Source: Acinetobacter pittii ANC 4050 (lineage in GTDB: Bacteria; Pseudomonadota; Gammaproteobacteria; Pseudomonadales; Moraxellaceae). From it: 64,000 nt of DNA. A program made the translations under genes and the position numbers. The notes beneath the pieces were generated by a model. That model was not told where the DNA came from, made no database searches, and saw nothing but the letters and a program-made list of their open reading frames with translations. Below, piece by piece: positions 7,593 to 18,628 of the stretch (positions within the stretch are counted from its first letter, which is position 1; each line of letters opens with the position of its first letter). The stretch spans positions 1,751,184 through 1,815,183 of the forward strand of contig NZ_KB976987.1 of the NCBI RefSeq assembly GCF_000399685.1. Direction: 5' to 3'.

Positions 7593-10064
7593 TTACTCTA
7601 CTGGCGCATGAAAATGTTTTAAGCGTAACGCATTGCCTAAAACAAAAACCGAAGAAAGTGCCATCGCGCCTGCTGCAAACATTGGCGAGAGTAAAACGCC
7701 AAATGCGGGATATAGCGCACCTGCTGCAATTGGAATCAGGGCTACGTTATATACAAATGCCCAGAACAGGTTTTGACGTATGTTTCGCATGGTTGCTTTA
7801 CTTAACGCAATTGCATTCGGTACGCCTTTTAAACTGCCTGACATCAACACAACATCGGCTGCTTCAATGGCAACATCTGTTCCTGTACCAATCGCCAAGC
7901 CAACATCTGCTTGTGCCAAGGCTGGAGCATCGTTAATACCGTCACCAACGAAAGCTAAGCGACCATATTGTTTTTGCAGTTGGCGGACTGTATCGACTTT
8001 GCCTTCGGGTAAAACCTCGGCCACAACTTCATCAATTTTTAGCTTTTTGGCAATGGCTTGTGCCGTATGACGGTTGTCTCCAGTAATCATGGCAACCTTG
8101 AGACCTAATTGATGCAAGGCATCAATCGCAGCATAGGTTGTTTCTTTAATTGGGTCTGCCACGGCAATAATTGCTGCAAGTTGCTGGTCAATGGCAACAT
8201 AAAGCGGTGTTTTGCCCTCTTCACCTAACTGAGCCGCAATCGCTTGGAATGAACTGGTGTTTAAACCAAGTTGATGCATATAACGGTCTGCGCCAATTTG
8301 TACTTTTTGACCTGAAACTTCCGCCTCAATACCTGAACCTGTAATCGAGTTAAATGCTGTTACGGGTAATAAGTCTAGGCCTTCGCTTTCTGCTGCTTGA
8401 ACAATTGCGAGGGCGATTGGATGTTCAGACTTGGCTTCGACAGAGGCAACTAAAGTCAGCACTTGTTTACGTTCAAAACCTGATTGCACATTAAAGTCTG
8501 TCAGTGTCGGTTTACCCTCGGTGAGCGTACCCGTTTTATCAACTGCAACAACCTGCGCTTCTTGTAAAAGCTGCAAAGCTTCACCTTTACGGAACAGGAC
8601 ACCTAACTCAGCACCACGTCCCGTACCGACCATAATAGAAGTTGGTGTTGCAAGTCCCATCGCACAAGGACACGCAATAATCAGTACCGCAACGGCATTC
8701 ACTAAACCAAAAGTGAGCGCAGGCTCTGGTCCCCAAATAAACCAAGCCAAGAAAGTAATTGCAGCAATTAACATCACTACAGGCACAAACCACATAGTGA
8801 CTTTATCAACCAACCCCTGAATCGGAAGTTTAGAACCTTGGGCCTGCTCAACCATACGTATAATTTGTGAAAGTACAGACGAAGAACCAACGGCGGTTGC
8901 CCGAATGTTTAGAGTACCGTTTTGATTGACTGTACCGCCCACCACCTGCTGTCCTATTATTTTTTCAACAGGAACGGGTTCTCCCGTAATCATAGATTCA
9001 TCAATGTAGCTGTGTCCTTCGACTACTTCGCCATCGACTGGCACACGCTCACCCGGACGAATTTCTACAATAGTTCCACTGACCACTTCAGCAACAGCAA
9101 CTTCTACTACTTGACCATCACGCTGGATGCGGGCAGTTTTAGGCTGCATTCCCACTAAATGTTGAATCGCTTGCGAGGTTCGGCCTTTGGCTTTGGCTTC
9201 AAAATATCGCCCAAGCAAAATTAAACTGACAATAACGGCAGCCGCTTCAAAGTAAACATTGACCGTGCCTTGGGGTAATACCTGTGGCATGAAGGTTGCC
9301 ACAACCGAAAAACTGTAGGCAGCCAAGGTTCCAACAGCAACCAGCGAGTTCATATCGGGTGCTAAACGCCATAAGGCTGGAATCCCTTTTTGATAAAAAC
9401 GGCGACCCGGAAAAACAAGTACTAATGTGGTCAAAACAAACTGTAAAAGCCAGCTATTATATTGACCAATGGTGTGCATGACCCACATGTGAAAAGCTGG
9501 AATGAGATGTGAACCCATTTCCAAAATAAATACAGGTAAAGCCAATAAAATCGAAATGATTAAATCTTTTTTAAGCTGATCTAATTCTGACGCTTTTTTG
9601 TCGAGTTGCTCATCTTGATTTTTTTCAGATGCTTTCGCGTCGTAACCTGCTTTTTTAACGGCGCGAATAAGATTTTCAACATTGACTGATGCATCTGCTT
9701 GTACCCAAGCCTGTTCTGTTGCTAAGTTGACGGTTGCTTCTTGAACGCCGTCTACTTTTTTAAGCGCTTTTTCAACACGTGCAACACAAGATGCACAAGT
9801 CATGCCTTCAATAGACAACTCTAATGGTGCAGCTTTTGGAACATCATAACCTGCTCGTTCAACTGCTTTAACCAGTGCTTCACGCTGAATCGGTTGATTT
9901 GAATAAACAACGGCTTTTTCTGTTGCCAAATTAACATTGGCAATCTCTACATTTTCAACTTTCTTAAGTGCTTTTTCGACACGACCTACACACGAGGCAC
10001 AAGTCATGCCCTCAATTGGAAGTGTTTCACTATATGCTGGCAATTTTGTGTTTTTTGAGTCCAT
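7593..10064 (-). CDS. copA: Copper-exporting P1B-type ATPase CopA
   Basis: CopA pumps Cu(I) from cytosol to periplasm using ATP. With the ATG at 10064 (preceded by AGAGG) the protein is 823 aa. Two N-terminal heavy-metal-associated domains each carry GMTCASC (cysteines near 22/25 and 90/93). Membrane helices follow, then the TGEP actuator loop, the intramembrane metal site CPC in [13 protein letters not shown] (about 465-467), the phosphorylated Asp in DKTGTLT (about 509), and the GDGIND hinge near the C terminus. An upstream TTG (10079) would add five residues. It is transcribed from the CueR-type promoter at 10107-10137, divergently from the CopZ-like gene. Confidence 0.96.
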   Translation of the reverse strand: MDSKNTKLPAYSETLPIEGMTCASCVGRVEKALKKVENVEIANVNLATEKAVVYSNQPIQREALVKAVERAGYDVPKAAPLELSIEGMTCASCVARVEKALKKVDGVQEATVNLATEQAWVQADASVNVENLIRAVKKAGYDAKASEKNQDEQLDKKASELDQLKKDLIISILLALPVFILEMGSHLIPAFHMWVMHTIGQYNSWLLQFVLTTLVLVFPGRRFYQKGIPALWRLAPDMNSLVAVGTLAAYSFSVVATFMPQVLPQGTVNVYFEAAAVIVSLILLGRYFEAKAKGRTSQAIQHLVGMQPKTARIQRDGQVVEVAVAEVVSGTIVEIRPGERVPVDGEVVEGHSYIDESMITGEPVPVEKIIGQQVVGGTVNQNGTLNIRATAVGSSSVLSQIIRMVEQAQGSKLPIQGLVDKVTMWFVPVVMLIAAITFLAWFIWGPEPALTFGLVNAVAVLIIACPCAMGLATPTSIMVGTGRGAELGVLFRKGEALQLLQEAQVVAVDKTGTLTEGKPTLTDFNVQSGFERKQVLTLVASVEAKSEHPIALAIVQAAESEGLDLLPVTAFNSITGSGIEAEVSGQKVQIGADRYMHQLGLNTSSFQAIAAQLGEEGKTPLYVAIDQQLAAIIAVADPIKETTYAAIDALHQLGLKVAMITGDNRHTAQAIAKKLKIDEVVAEVLPEGKVDTVRQLQKQYGRLAFVGDGINDAPALAQADVGLAIGTGTDVAIEAADVVLMSGSLKGVPNAIALSKATMRNIRQNLFWAFVYNVALIPIAAGALYPAFGVLLSPMFAAGAMALSSVFVLGNALRLKHFHAPVE

Positions 10065-10106
10065 CAAACACCTCTGCAAATCTGCAAAATTTAATATTCT
10101 GTATCG

Positions 10107-10137
10107 AGCATACAGATTCCCATCATGGGAAGGTCAA
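10107..10137 (-). promoter_or_regulatory. CueR-type promoter of copA
   Basis: On the minus strand TTGACC (10137-10132) and TATGCT (10112-10107) are separated by 19 bp (10131-10113). The long spacer holds the dyad TTCCCATGATGGGAA. MerR-family activators require such 19-bp spacers, and the sequence resembles the E. coli copA promoter (TTGACCTTCC...). Confidence 0.85.
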
Positions 10138-10160
10138 GCATATTTTTTAAAAAAATGGTC

Positions 10161-10191
10161 TTGACCTTACAATCATGACAAGGTTTAGACT
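10161..10191 (+). promoter_or_regulatory. CueR-type promoter of the CopZ-like gene
   Basis: TTGACC (10161-10166) and TAGACT (10186-10191) are separated by exactly 19 bp. The spacer carries the arms ACCTT (10164-10168) and AAGGT (10180-10184), the typical CueR/MerR dyad. It points at the small chaperone gene starting at 10230. Confidence 0.85.
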
Positions 10192-10229
10192 CAGTGTTAT
10201 CCAAACAAATATCTCGTTCTTGATGGAGT

Positions 10230-10430
10230 ATGAATATGAAATTACTTATTGAAAATATGACTTGTGGCGGCTGCGCTCGTGGTGTGACTGCGACAATTCA
10301 AGATGTCGATCCAAATGCAAAAGTAGATGTAGACTTAGCGACAAAAATCGTGACTGTTGAAAGCAGTGAAAGCGTCGATAAAATTACCGAAGCACTTGAA
10401 GAAGATGGTTTCCCAGCTCAAGTGCAATAA
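10230..10430 (+). CDS. CopZ-like copper chaperone (HMA domain)
   Basis: The 66-aa product is a single heavy-metal-associated domain with the Cu(I)-binding motif MTCGGC near the N terminus and the beta-alpha-beta pattern (VDVDLATKIVTVES, ITEALEEDGFPAQV). It should carry Cu(I) in the cytosol and hand it to CopA. The first ATG at 10230 follows GGAG; a second ATG lies two codons on. It has its own CueR-type promoter and is divergent from copA. A hairpin follows the stop. Confidence 0.9.
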   Translation: MNMKLLIENMTCGGCARGVTATIQDVDPNAKVDVDLATKIVTVESSESVDKITEALEEDGFPAQVQ

Positions 10431-10443
10431 AATATCAATATTT

Positions 10444-10471
10444 TGCATAGCTTCAACCTTGAGGCTATGCA
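10444..10471 (+). terminator. Hairpin after the CopZ-like gene
   Basis: TGCATAGC (10444-10451) pairs with GCTATGCA (10464-10471), and the inner bases extend the stem. The tail is weakly T-rich. It lies between convergent genes and may serve both. Confidence 0.65.
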
Positions 10472-10481
10472 TTCACTTTAT

Positions 10482-11441
10482 TTAAAAATCAATACCGTTT
10501 GAATCATCTATCGGGTTCTGATCGAGCGTAAAAACGGTGCGTTTATATGGAATACCTTCTAAATCATAAACCTGATAAATACAATCAAATAAAAGCTGTA
10601 AGTCTTCACTTCGGTCCATTGCGCGAGCAGTAATAAAAATCGGACTGACTGCGCCGTTATCTAAAATCGGAATGTAGTTTAAATGAGGAAAACGGATAGT
10701 GTCGGCACTTGCTGGAATAATACAAATCCCTTCTCCCGCTGCGACTAGGCCCAGAGCCAATTGAATTTCGCGTATTTCATGCAAATTTTTCGGAACCAAA
10801 CTATGCTCGGCAAAGATGTTTAAAAGCTGAGTAGAAAAATTAGGTTTAGGCGATGTGGGATACATAAACATCTTTTCATCAATCAAGTCGGCTAGATATA
10901 CCCCTTCCGTACGTTGAGCTATGGGATGACTCGTATGCGCGGCAACCACCAAACGCTCTTTACGTAAAAGAATACGTCTCACAGCAGGGTCGCTAATTCT
11001 TAAACGACCAAACCCGACATCAATACGTCCTTCCTTTAATGCCTGTAACTGTTCGGTTGTACTTAACTCCATGAGTTGAATGTTCAGATGAGGTTGCTGT
11101 TGACGAAATAAATAGATAATTCGTGGCAGTAAACCGTAGAGCAAAGACCCAACAAAACCAATGGTCATACTTCTTTCAATGAGACCAATACGCTTGGTCA
11201 TACTTTTTATTTCTTCAGCATTCGACAAAAGTTTAACAGCGTGCTGATAAAAGAAATGTCCGGCTGGGGTTGTCTGTAAAGGACGGCTTCCGCGCTCAAA
11301 CAGTTGAATTCCAAGCTCACTTTCCAGATTTTGAATCTGTCGACTCAAAGGTGGTTGAGCAATAAATAGTTTTTCGGCCGCCTTTGTAAAGCTCTGTTCT
11401 TCAACAACAGCCACAAAATACCGTAAATGTCTTAGTTCCAT
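10482..11441 (-). CDS. benM: BenM-type LysR regulator of benzoate catabolism
   Basis: A LysR-type regulator of 319 aa. The N-terminal helix-turn-helix reads MELRHLRYFVAVVEEQSFTK onward, and the effector domain has FVGSLLYGLLPRII, LKEGRIDVGFGRL and SPKPNFST. It resembles ADP1 BenM throughout from memory. BenM activates benA in response to cis,cis-muconate and benzoate acting together. It is divergent from benA, with BenM-type dyads in between. The protein is slightly longer than ADP1 BenM (about 304 aa), with an extended C terminus (DQNPIDDSNGIDF). Confidence 0.93.
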   Translation of the reverse strand: MELRHLRYFVAVVEEQSFTKAAEKLFIAQPPLSRQIQNLESELGIQLFERGSRPLQTTPAGHFFYQHAVKLLSNAEEIKSMTKRIGLIERSMTIGFVGSLLYGLLPRIIYLFRQQQPHLNIQLMELSTTEQLQALKEGRIDVGFGRLRISDPAVRRILLRKERLVVAAHTSHPIAQRTEGVYLADLIDEKMFMYPTSPKPNFSTQLLNIFAEHSLVPKNLHEIREIQLALGLVAAGEGICIIPASADTIRFPHLNYIPILDNGAVSPIFITARAMDRSEDLQLLFDCIYQVYDLEGIPYKRTVFTLDQNPIDDSNGIDF

Positions 11442-11450
11442 CAGGTTTCC

Positions 11451-11517
11451 ATACCTTTAAGATATAAAAAAATGCAAATTCAGTCTTAGACACAGTTTAA
11501 CCATTCTTTTAAGGTAT
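11451..11517. promoter_or_regulatory. BenM-type operator dyads in the benM-benA gap
   Basis: ATAC-N7-ATAT spans 11451-11465 and ATTC-N7-GTAT spans 11503-11517. LysR-type regulators of this group bind ATAC-N7-GTAT and variants, and in ADP1 an ATTC-N7-GTAT variant is, as I recall, one of the benA sites. Both lie near benM, over its probable promoter and upstream of benA. Confidence 0.6.
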
Positions 11518-11720
11518 ATACAAGCAACAAACCGATGAAGTGATGAATCGCTTGGTGAAAAAAGCCTTCTTGCCAACCTTCCCGTGATTCATCTTCATCA
11601 ATTCACTGTTAAACACCCAGCGCACTCAGGCGCTTCATTGACAATATTAGGATATCAAGACCTTTAAGAGTAGCTAAGGCCTTGGTGACTTCCACACTTT
11701 TGGAAAGTCGGAGAACGGAC

Positions 11721-13103
11721 ATGCCACGTATTCCTGTAATCAATACTAGCCATCTTGACCGTATTGATGAATTACTTGTCGATAACATCGATACAGGTGA
11801 ATTTAAACTTCATCGCTCAGTGTTTACTGACGAAGCCTTATTCGACCTCGAAATGAAATATATCTTCGAAGGGAATTGGGTTTATTTAGCACACGAAAGC
11901 CAAATTCCAAACAATAATGACTATTACACCACGCACATTGGTCGTCAGCCGGTCATTATTGCACGTAACCGTAACGGCGAACTCAATGCCATGATCAATG
12001 CGTGTTCACACCGCGGAGCACAACTTTGCCGTTATAAACGTGGTAACAAAGCAACATATACCTGTCCTTTTCACGGTTGGACGTTTAATAACTCGGGTAA
12101 ATTACTCAAGGTTAAAGATCCAAGTGAAGCAGGCTATTCTGACTGTTTTAACCAAGAAGGCTCACATGACCTTAAAAAAGTGGCTCGTTTTGAGAGCTAC
12201 AAAGGCTTCTTATTCGGTAGCTTAAATCCCGACGTTCCGTCACTTGAAGAGTTCTTGGGTGAAACCACCAAAATCATCGACATGATTGTTGATCAGTCTG
12301 AACATGGCCTTGAAGTTTTACGTGGTTCATCTACCTATACCTACGAAGGTAACTGGAAACTCACCGCTGAAAATGGCGCCGATGGTTACCACGTTTCTGC
12401 TGTGCACTGGAACTATGCAGCAACGACCCAGCACCGTAAAGAAACTCAAGCTGCCGATAATATCCGTGCCATGAGTGCAGGTTCTTGGGGTAAACAAGGC
12501 GGTGGCTCGTATGGCTTTGAAAATGGTCACATGTTGCTTTGGACACAATGGGCAAACCCAGAAGACCGTCCAAACTTCCCGAAAGCAGATGAATACACCG
12601 AAAAATACGGTGAAGCGATGTCGAAATGGATGATCGAGCGTTCACGTAATTTGTGTCTCTATCCAAACGTTTATTTGATGGATCAGTTCGGTTCGCAAAT
12701 TCGTGTACTTCGCCCACTTTCAGTCAATAGAACCGAAGTTACCATTTACTGTATCGCGCCTAAAGGCGAAGCACCTGAAGCTCGTGCACGTCGTATCCGC
12801 CAATATGAAGATTTCTTCAATGCTTCAGGCATGGCAACACCAGACGATTTAGAAGAATTCCGTGCTTGTCAGGCAGGCTACGCAGGTATTGCACTTGAGT
12901 GGAATGACATGTGTCGTGGTTCAAAACATTGGATTTATGGACCAGACGATGCAGCAAACGAAATTGGTTTAAAACCCATGTTAAGTGGTATCAAAACTGA
13001 AGATGAAGGTCTTTATCTTGCCCAACATCAATATTGGTTACACACCATGAAACACGCGATTGTATCAGAGAAAGAAATTGCTGATCAGGGAGAAACAGCA
13101 TGA
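11721..13103 (+). CDS. benA: Benzoate 1,2-dioxygenase large (alpha) subunit
   Basis: BenA is the catalytic subunit of the Rieske dioxygenase that turns benzoate into its cis-1,2-dihydrodiol. The Rieske [2Fe-2S] ligands appear as CSHRGAQLC and CPFHGW (about residues 92-120), and the mononuclear iron region follows as [16 protein letters not shown]. The ATG at 11721, after GGAGAACGGAC, gives 460 aa, matching the family; an in-frame GTG at 11682 would add 13 residues unlike BenA. It is the first gene of benABCDE and shares ATGA with benB. Confidence 0.97.
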   Translation: MPRIPVINTSHLDRIDELLVDNIDTGEFKLHRSVFTDEALFDLEMKYIFEGNWVYLAHESQIPNNNDYYTTHIGRQPVIIARNRNGELNAMINACSHRGAQLCRYKRGNKATYTCPFHGWTFNNSGKLLKVKDPSEAGYSDCFNQEGSHDLKKVARFESYKGFLFGSLNPDVPSLEEFLGETTKIIDMIVDQSEHGLEVLRGSSTYTYEGNWKLTAENGADGYHVSAVHWNYAATTQHRKETQAADNIRAMSAGSWGKQGGGSYGFENGHMLLWTQWANPEDRPNFPKADEYTEKYGEAMSKWMIERSRNLCLYPNVYLMDQFGSQIRVLRPLSVNRTEVTIYCIAPKGEAPEARARRIRQYEDFFNASGMATPDDLEEFRACQAGYAGIALEWNDMCRGSKHWIYGPDDAANEIGLKPMLSGIKTEDEGLYLAQHQYWLHTMKHAIVSEKEIADQGETA

Positions 13104-13600
13104 GTGCTCAAGACAAAGCAACTTTAGAAAATATTGCTCAGTTTCTCTATCGCGAAGCTCGTTTTTTAGATGATGAACAATGGGATGACTGGCTTGAATG
13201 CTATGCACCGGAAGCATCTTTCTGGATGCCAGCGTGGGATGATGACGACAGATTAACTGAAGATCCGCAATCTGAAATTTCACTTATTTATTATCCGGAC
13301 CGTCAAGGTTTAGAAGATCGCGTGTTCCGTATTAAAACCGAGCGCTCATCTGCAACCATGCCAGACACACGCACAAGCCACAATATTGCCAACGTTGAAG
13401 TCGTAGAGCGTGATGGCGACAAAGTCACTGTTCGCTTTAACTGGAATACCTTGAGTTTCCGTTACAAGACAAATTACAGCTATTTCGGTATGTCACGTTA
13501 TGTGATCGATTTTTCAGGTGATCAACCAAAAATCTTGAGCAAGTATGTCGTTTTGAAAAATGACTACATCAATCAAGTCATTGATATTTACCACCTTTAA
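13100..13600 (+). CDS. benB: Benzoate 1,2-dioxygenase small (beta) subunit
   Basis: BenB is the structural beta subunit of the alpha3-beta3 benzoate dioxygenase. The 166-aa product has the ring-hydroxylating beta-subunit cystatin-like fold ([51 protein letters not shown]). Its ATG overlaps the benA stop in ATGA, and the GGGAGAA inside the benA end serves as ribosome-binding site, so the two subunits are translationally coupled. Confidence 0.96.
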   Translation: MSAQDKATLENIAQFLYREARFLDDEQWDDWLECYAPEASFWMPAWDDDDRLTEDPQSEISLIYYPDRQGLEDRVFRIKTERSSATMPDTRTSHNIANVEVVERDGDKVTVRFNWNTLSFRYKTNYSYFGMSRYVIDFSGDQPKILSKYVVLKNDYINQVIDIYHL

Positions 13601-13608
13601 GACATACC

Positions 13609-14688
<1,080 letters not shown>

Positions 14689-14709
14689 CTCAGGGTGGAG
14701 AAGTTATCT

Positions 14710-15495
14710 ATGTCAAACCGTCAAAGATTTACCGATAAGGTCGTGATTGTTACGGGTAGTGCTCAAGGCATTGGTCGTGGCGTAGCCTTACAAATCGCGG
14801 CTGAAGGCGGACAAGTCATCATGGCTGACCGCTCTGAATATGTTGAAGACGTTCTCAAAGAAATTCAGAGTGCAGGCGGTGATGCTGTCACGATTAATGC
14901 TGACCTTGAAACCTATGCAGGTGCACAAGCAGTAGTTGCAAAAGCCATTGAACACTATGGTCGGGTAGATATCCTGATTAATAATGTAGGCGGCGCGATC
15001 TGGATGAAACCTTTTGAAGAGTTTTCCGAAGAAGAGATCATTAAGGAAGTAAATCGCTCATTGTTTCCAACTTTATGGTGCTGCCGCGCTGTGTTGCCCG
15101 CCATGATTAAGCAACAATTGGGGGTTATTGTAAATGTATCTTCAATTGCAACCCGTGGTATTAATCGTATTCCTTATTCTGCATCTAAGGGCGGTGTAAA
15201 TGCTCTAACAGCATCGCTTGCTTTTGAACATGCTAAAGATGGAATTCGAGTCAATGCCGTTGCGACTGGTGGAACTGAAGCACCCCCTCGTAAAGTGCCA
15301 CGTAACGCCAATCCGTTAAGTCAAAATGAAAAAGACTGGATGCAGCAAGTGGTTGATCAAACCATAGATCGAACATTTATGGGCCGTTATGGCACAATTC
15401 AAGAACAAGTGAATGCAATTTTATTTCTTGCATCAGATGAAGCATCGTATATGACTGGGTCAGTCATTCCGGTCGGAGGTGGAGATCAGGGTTAA
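14710..15495 (+). CDS. benD: cis-1,2-dihydroxycyclohexa-3,5-diene-1-carboxylate dehydrogenase
   Basis: BenD is a short-chain dehydrogenase that oxidises and decarboxylates the benzoate diol to catechol with NAD+. Visible motifs are the cofactor loop TGSAQGIGRG, NNVGG, and the catalytic Ser plus YSASKGG (Tyr and Lys). The ATG at 14710 has GGGTGGAG nine bases upstream; a GTG at 14695 lies within that ribosome-binding site and is unlikely. The gene follows benC by about 20 bases. Its last codons form one arm of a palindrome that looks like a terminator. Confidence 0.95.
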   Translation: MSNRQRFTDKVVIVTGSAQGIGRGVALQIAAEGGQVIMADRSEYVEDVLKEIQSAGGDAVTINADLETYAGAQAVVAKAIEHYGRVDILINNVGGAIWMKPFEEFSEEEIIKEVNRSLFPTLWCCRAVLPAMIKQQLGVIVNVSSIATRGINRIPYSASKGGVNALTASLAFEHAKDGIRVNAVATGGTEAPPRKVPRNANPLSQNEKDWMQQVVDQTIDRTFMGRYGTIQEQVNAILFLASDEASYMTGSVIPVGGGDQG

Positions 15496-15509
15496 CCCTG
15501 ATCTTTTTG
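15483..15509 (+). terminator. Terminator-like palindrome across the benD stop
   Basis: AGATCAGGG (15483-15491) and CCCTGATCT (15496-15504) are perfect arms around TTAA and are followed by five T. The stop codon of benD lies in the loop. It probably attenuates read-through from benD into benE. Confidence 0.75.
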
Positions 15510-15553
15510 CATGATTGGGTAAATAATATGATTTGCATGGAGGCAATCAAACA

Positions 15554-16747
15554 ATGGTAACCCTGTTAAAGACATTAAAAAATGACTGGTCTATATCAGC
15601 CACTGTTGCTGGCTTTCTTGCGGTTTTAATTTCCTACTCAGGCCCACTGATTATTTTTTTCCAAGCTGCTCAACGTGCCCATGTCTCTACCGATATGATG
15701 GTGTCATGGATTTGGGGAATTTCAATTGGTGCCGCCGTTTCAGGGATTTATCTTTCAATTAAATATAAAACGCCTGTCATAACTGCGTGGTCTGCACCGG
15801 GTACTGCCCTATTAGTTACCCTATTTCCCAATGTCTCGTTGAATGAAGCGGTAGCCGCCTATATTACTTCTGCCATCGTTATTTTTTTAATTGGCGTTAC
15901 AGGTTACTTCGATAAGTTACTTAAATGGATTCCGCAAGATGTCGCTGCCGGCATGATGGCAGGTATTCTTTTCCAATTCGGTATTGGCCTATTTACTGCA
16001 TCTGATAGCATGCCTTTTATTGTCTTTAGCATGCTCATTGTCTTTTTAATTGCCAAACGTTTAATGCCCCGCTACACCATGATTTGGGTGTTAGCTGCCG
16101 GAGTTTTATTAAGCCTCATTTTAGGCAAAATGAATCCGGTTGATGTGAGTTTTAGTTTAGCGATCCCGCAGTGGATTAGCCCGGAATGGACTTGGAACTC
16201 AACACTCAACCTCGCTGTTCCTCTCATTTTAGTCAGTCTAACCGGCCAATTTTTACCGGGTATGGCGATTATGAAACTCAGCGGTTACGACACACCAGCC
16301 AAACCCATTATTACTGTTACCAGTATTGCCTCTTTAGCTGTTGCTTGCATCGGCGGTATTACGATTGTGCTGGCTTCAATTACCGCTGCTTTATGTATGG
16401 GCAAAGATGCACATGAACTCAAAGAAAAACGGTATATCGCAGGAATCGCCAACGGGATTTTTTATATTTTAGGAGGCTTATTTGCTGGCAGTATTGTCAT
16501 GCTCTTTAGCCTCCTTCCTAAAGAGTTGGTTGCAGCACTGGCTGGTTTAGCTTTGTTAGGTGCCATTGCCACCAATATTTCTGTTGCCATGAAAAATGAC
16601 AATCAACGTGATGCCGCACTTATTACCTTTTTAGCGACAGCATCAGGCATGCATTTCCTTGGATTAAGCTCAGTTTTTTGGGGTATTTGTATTGGTGTAA
16701 TCGCCCATTTCATTCTTACACCACGATCAGCTCCAGCCCCAAATTAA
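15554..16747 (+). CDS. benE: BenE-family benzoate transporter
   Basis: A hydrophobic protein with about 11-12 membrane helices belonging to the BenE family, inner-membrane benzoate/proton symporters. Signature stretches include PVITAWSAPGTALLVTLFPN and AIATNISVAMKN. The ATG at 15554 is preceded by GGAGG ten bases upstream, giving 397 aa, the usual length. It follows benD by 58 bases across the attenuator-like palindrome and ends before a strong terminator. Confidence 0.93.
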   Translation: MVTLLKTLKNDWSISATVAGFLAVLISYSGPLIIFFQAAQRAHVSTDMMVSWIWGISIGAAVSGIYLSIKYKTPVITAWSAPGTALLVTLFPNVSLNEAVAAYITSAIVIFLIGVTGYFDKLLKWIPQDVAAGMMAGILFQFGIGLFTASDSMPFIVFSMLIVFLIAKRLMPRYTMIWVLAAGVLLSLILGKMNPVDVSFSLAIPQWISPEWTWNSTLNLAVPLILVSLTGQFLPGMAIMKLSGYDTPAKPIITVTSIASLAVACIGGITIVLASITAALCMGKDAHELKEKRYIAGIANGIFYILGGLFAGSIVMLFSLLPKELVAALAGLALLGAIATNISVAMKNDNQRDAALITFLATASGMHFLGLSSVFWGICIGVIAHFILTPRSAPAPN

Positions 16748-16783
16748 GTTTTTTATCTAAATCCCCCAGCTAAAATAAAGCTT

Positions 16784-16837
16784 AAATCGCCAAATCAGAC
16801 AGCAAATAATTTGCTCATTCTGATTTGGCGATTTTTT
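16784..16837 (+). terminator. Strong terminator of benABCDE
   Basis: AAATCGCCAAATCAGA (16784-16799) pairs perfectly with TCTGATTTGGCGATTT (16819-16834). The inner bases AGCAAAT...TTTGCT extend the stem, and T residues follow. Confidence 0.9.
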
Positions 16838-17225
16838 ATTGAATATAGATTAAATTTCATTTTTAAGATAAATCTTTAAAATAATTAAATAATAGACTTT
16901 AGTATTTTATTTTTATATTTTCACTTCAATTCATAATATAAAACTAACTATATTTTTAACTGTGATTCTCATCAAAAAAATCTATAAAAAAACATCTATA
17001 AAACCCTTAGAATTCTCATAATACAATATTCAACCCCATTTTAAACATTGTAATAAGACCAACTCACCAAATTAAAATAAATTATATTTTTCAATTATTT
17101 AAATTAACAAAAGTAAGATACCTAAAAGGCATAAAGATATATCAATTAGGTTTTTGACTCTAATCCAATAACAAAATAGTTTATTAAAAAATAACGCGAT
17201 GCTTCACAAATTGGAGGTGAAGAAA
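16838..17225. other. A+T-rich leader region before benK
   Basis: No gene is seen in this stretch of about 390 bases. It is very A+T-rich and must hold the benK promoter, but no single -35/-10 pair stands out. The benK ribosome-binding site GGAGGTGA is at 17211-17218. Confidence 0.5.
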
Positions 17226-18584
17226 ATGGATACGAGCAAGGTTAATATTAATGAGTTAATTGATAAAGCCAGTTTTACATCTTTTCATTGGAAAGTTTTA
17301 ATCTGGTGCTTACTTATTATTATTTTTGATGGATATGATTTAGTTATTTATGGGGTTGCTCTTCCTCTCTTAATGCAGCAATGGTCATTAACTGCGGTAG
17401 AAGCCGGTTTACTCGCCAGTGCTGCGCTATTCGGGATGATGTTCGGTGCCATGATTTTCGGCACACTTTCAGACAAACTGGGACGTAAAAAAACCATCCT
17501 GATTTGTGTCACTTTATTTAGCGGATTTACCTTTATGGGTGCCTTTGCTAAAGGGCCAACTGAATTTGCTATTTTACGCTTTATTGCAGGTCTTGGGATT
17601 GGCGGCGTTATGCCAAACGTTGTGGCACTTATGACCGAATATGCCCCTAAAAAAATCCGTAGTACCTTGGTCGCAATCATGTTTAGTGGCTATGCAATTG
17701 GGGGCATGACATCTGCTCTACTCGGCGCATGGCTCGTTAAAGATATGGGCTGGCAAATCATGTTTTTAATTGCGGGTATTCCCCTGTTATTACTGCCACT
17801 CATTTGGAAATTTTTGCCAGAGTCTCTCGCCTTTTTAGTGAAATCTAGCCATAGCGAACAGGCAAAAAGTATTGTGAGTAAAATTGCACCAGAAACGCAG
17901 GTAAACGCCAATACTCAACTGGTGTTAAATGAAAGTACAACGACAGATGCACCTGTCCGTGCACTTTTCCAACAAGGCCGTACTTTCAGCACATTTATGT
18001 TCTGGATTGCTTTCTTTATGTGCTTACTCATGGTGTATGCCTTAGGAAGCTGGTTACCTAAACTCATGCTGCAAGCAGGCTATTCATTAGGTGCGAGCAT
18101 GTTGTTCCTCTTCGCGCTCAATATTGGCGGCATGGTGGGTGCAATTGGTGGTGGTGCTTTAGCAGATAAATTCCATTTAAAACCTGTTATTACGATCATG
18201 TTTATTGTGGGATCAGCCGCTTTAATTCTGCTTGGCATTAATAGTCCACAATTTATTTTATATAGCCTGATTGCAATTGCTGGTGCTGCCACAATTGGTT
18301 CTCAAATCTTACTCTACACTTTCGTTGCGCAGTTCTATCCAACAGCACTTCGTTCAACTGGTATGGGCTGGGCATCTGGAATTGGTCGTATTGGCGCGAT
18401 TATCGGTCCAGTTTTAACCGGAGCCCTACTCACCTTTGAGCTTCCTCACCAAATGAATTTCTTAGCGATTGCAATTCCGGGTGTGATTGCTGCACTTGCA
18501 ATATTTATGGTCAATCTAAAAGCGTCTGTTGCTGCACAAACGCCATCAACTTTTAACCCTCAAAACACGCTTACCCAGCAGTAA
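17226..18584 (+). CDS. benK: MFS benzoate permease BenK
   Basis: A 12-helix major facilitator of the aromatic acid:H+ symporter group. It has the family motif DGYDLVIYGVALPLLMQQW in helix 1 and the loop 2-3 motif GTLSDKLGRKKT. The ATG at 17226, eight bases after GGAGGTGA, gives 452 aa; a frame opening at 17199 overlaps that ribosome-binding site. It resembles ADP1 BenK over its length from memory. BenK imports benzoate, giving this cluster two permeases with BenE. It is separated from benE by a terminator and paired with benP downstream. Confidence 0.93.
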   Translation: MDTSKVNINELIDKASFTSFHWKVLIWCLLIIIFDGYDLVIYGVALPLLMQQWSLTAVEAGLLASAALFGMMFGAMIFGTLSDKLGRKKTILICVTLFSGFTFMGAFAKGPTEFAILRFIAGLGIGGVMPNVVALMTEYAPKKIRSTLVAIMFSGYAIGGMTSALLGAWLVKDMGWQIMFLIAGIPLLLLPLIWKFLPESLAFLVKSSHSEQAKSIVSKIAPETQVNANTQLVLNESTTTDAPVRALFQQGRTFSTFMFWIAFFMCLLMVYALGSWLPKLMLQAGYSLGASMLFLFALNIGGMVGAIGGGALADKFHLKPVITIMFIVGSAALILLGINSPQFILYSLIAIAGAATIGSQILLYTFVAQFYPTALRSTGMGWASGIGRIGAIIGPVLTGALLTFELPHQMNFLAIAIPGVIAALAIFMVNLKASVAAQTPSTFNPQNTLTQQ

Positions 18585-18590
18585 ATATAA

Positions 18591-18616
18591 ATGCGCCGAG
18601 GACTGGCGCATCTTTT
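18591..18616 (+). terminator. Terminator or attenuator between benK and benP
   Basis: ATGCGCC (18591-18597) pairs with GGCGCAT (18605-18611) and is followed by CTTTTT. It leaves only about 13 bases before benP, so it probably reduces rather than abolishes benP expression. Confidence 0.7.
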
Positions 18617-18628
18617 TGGAAATGGATT

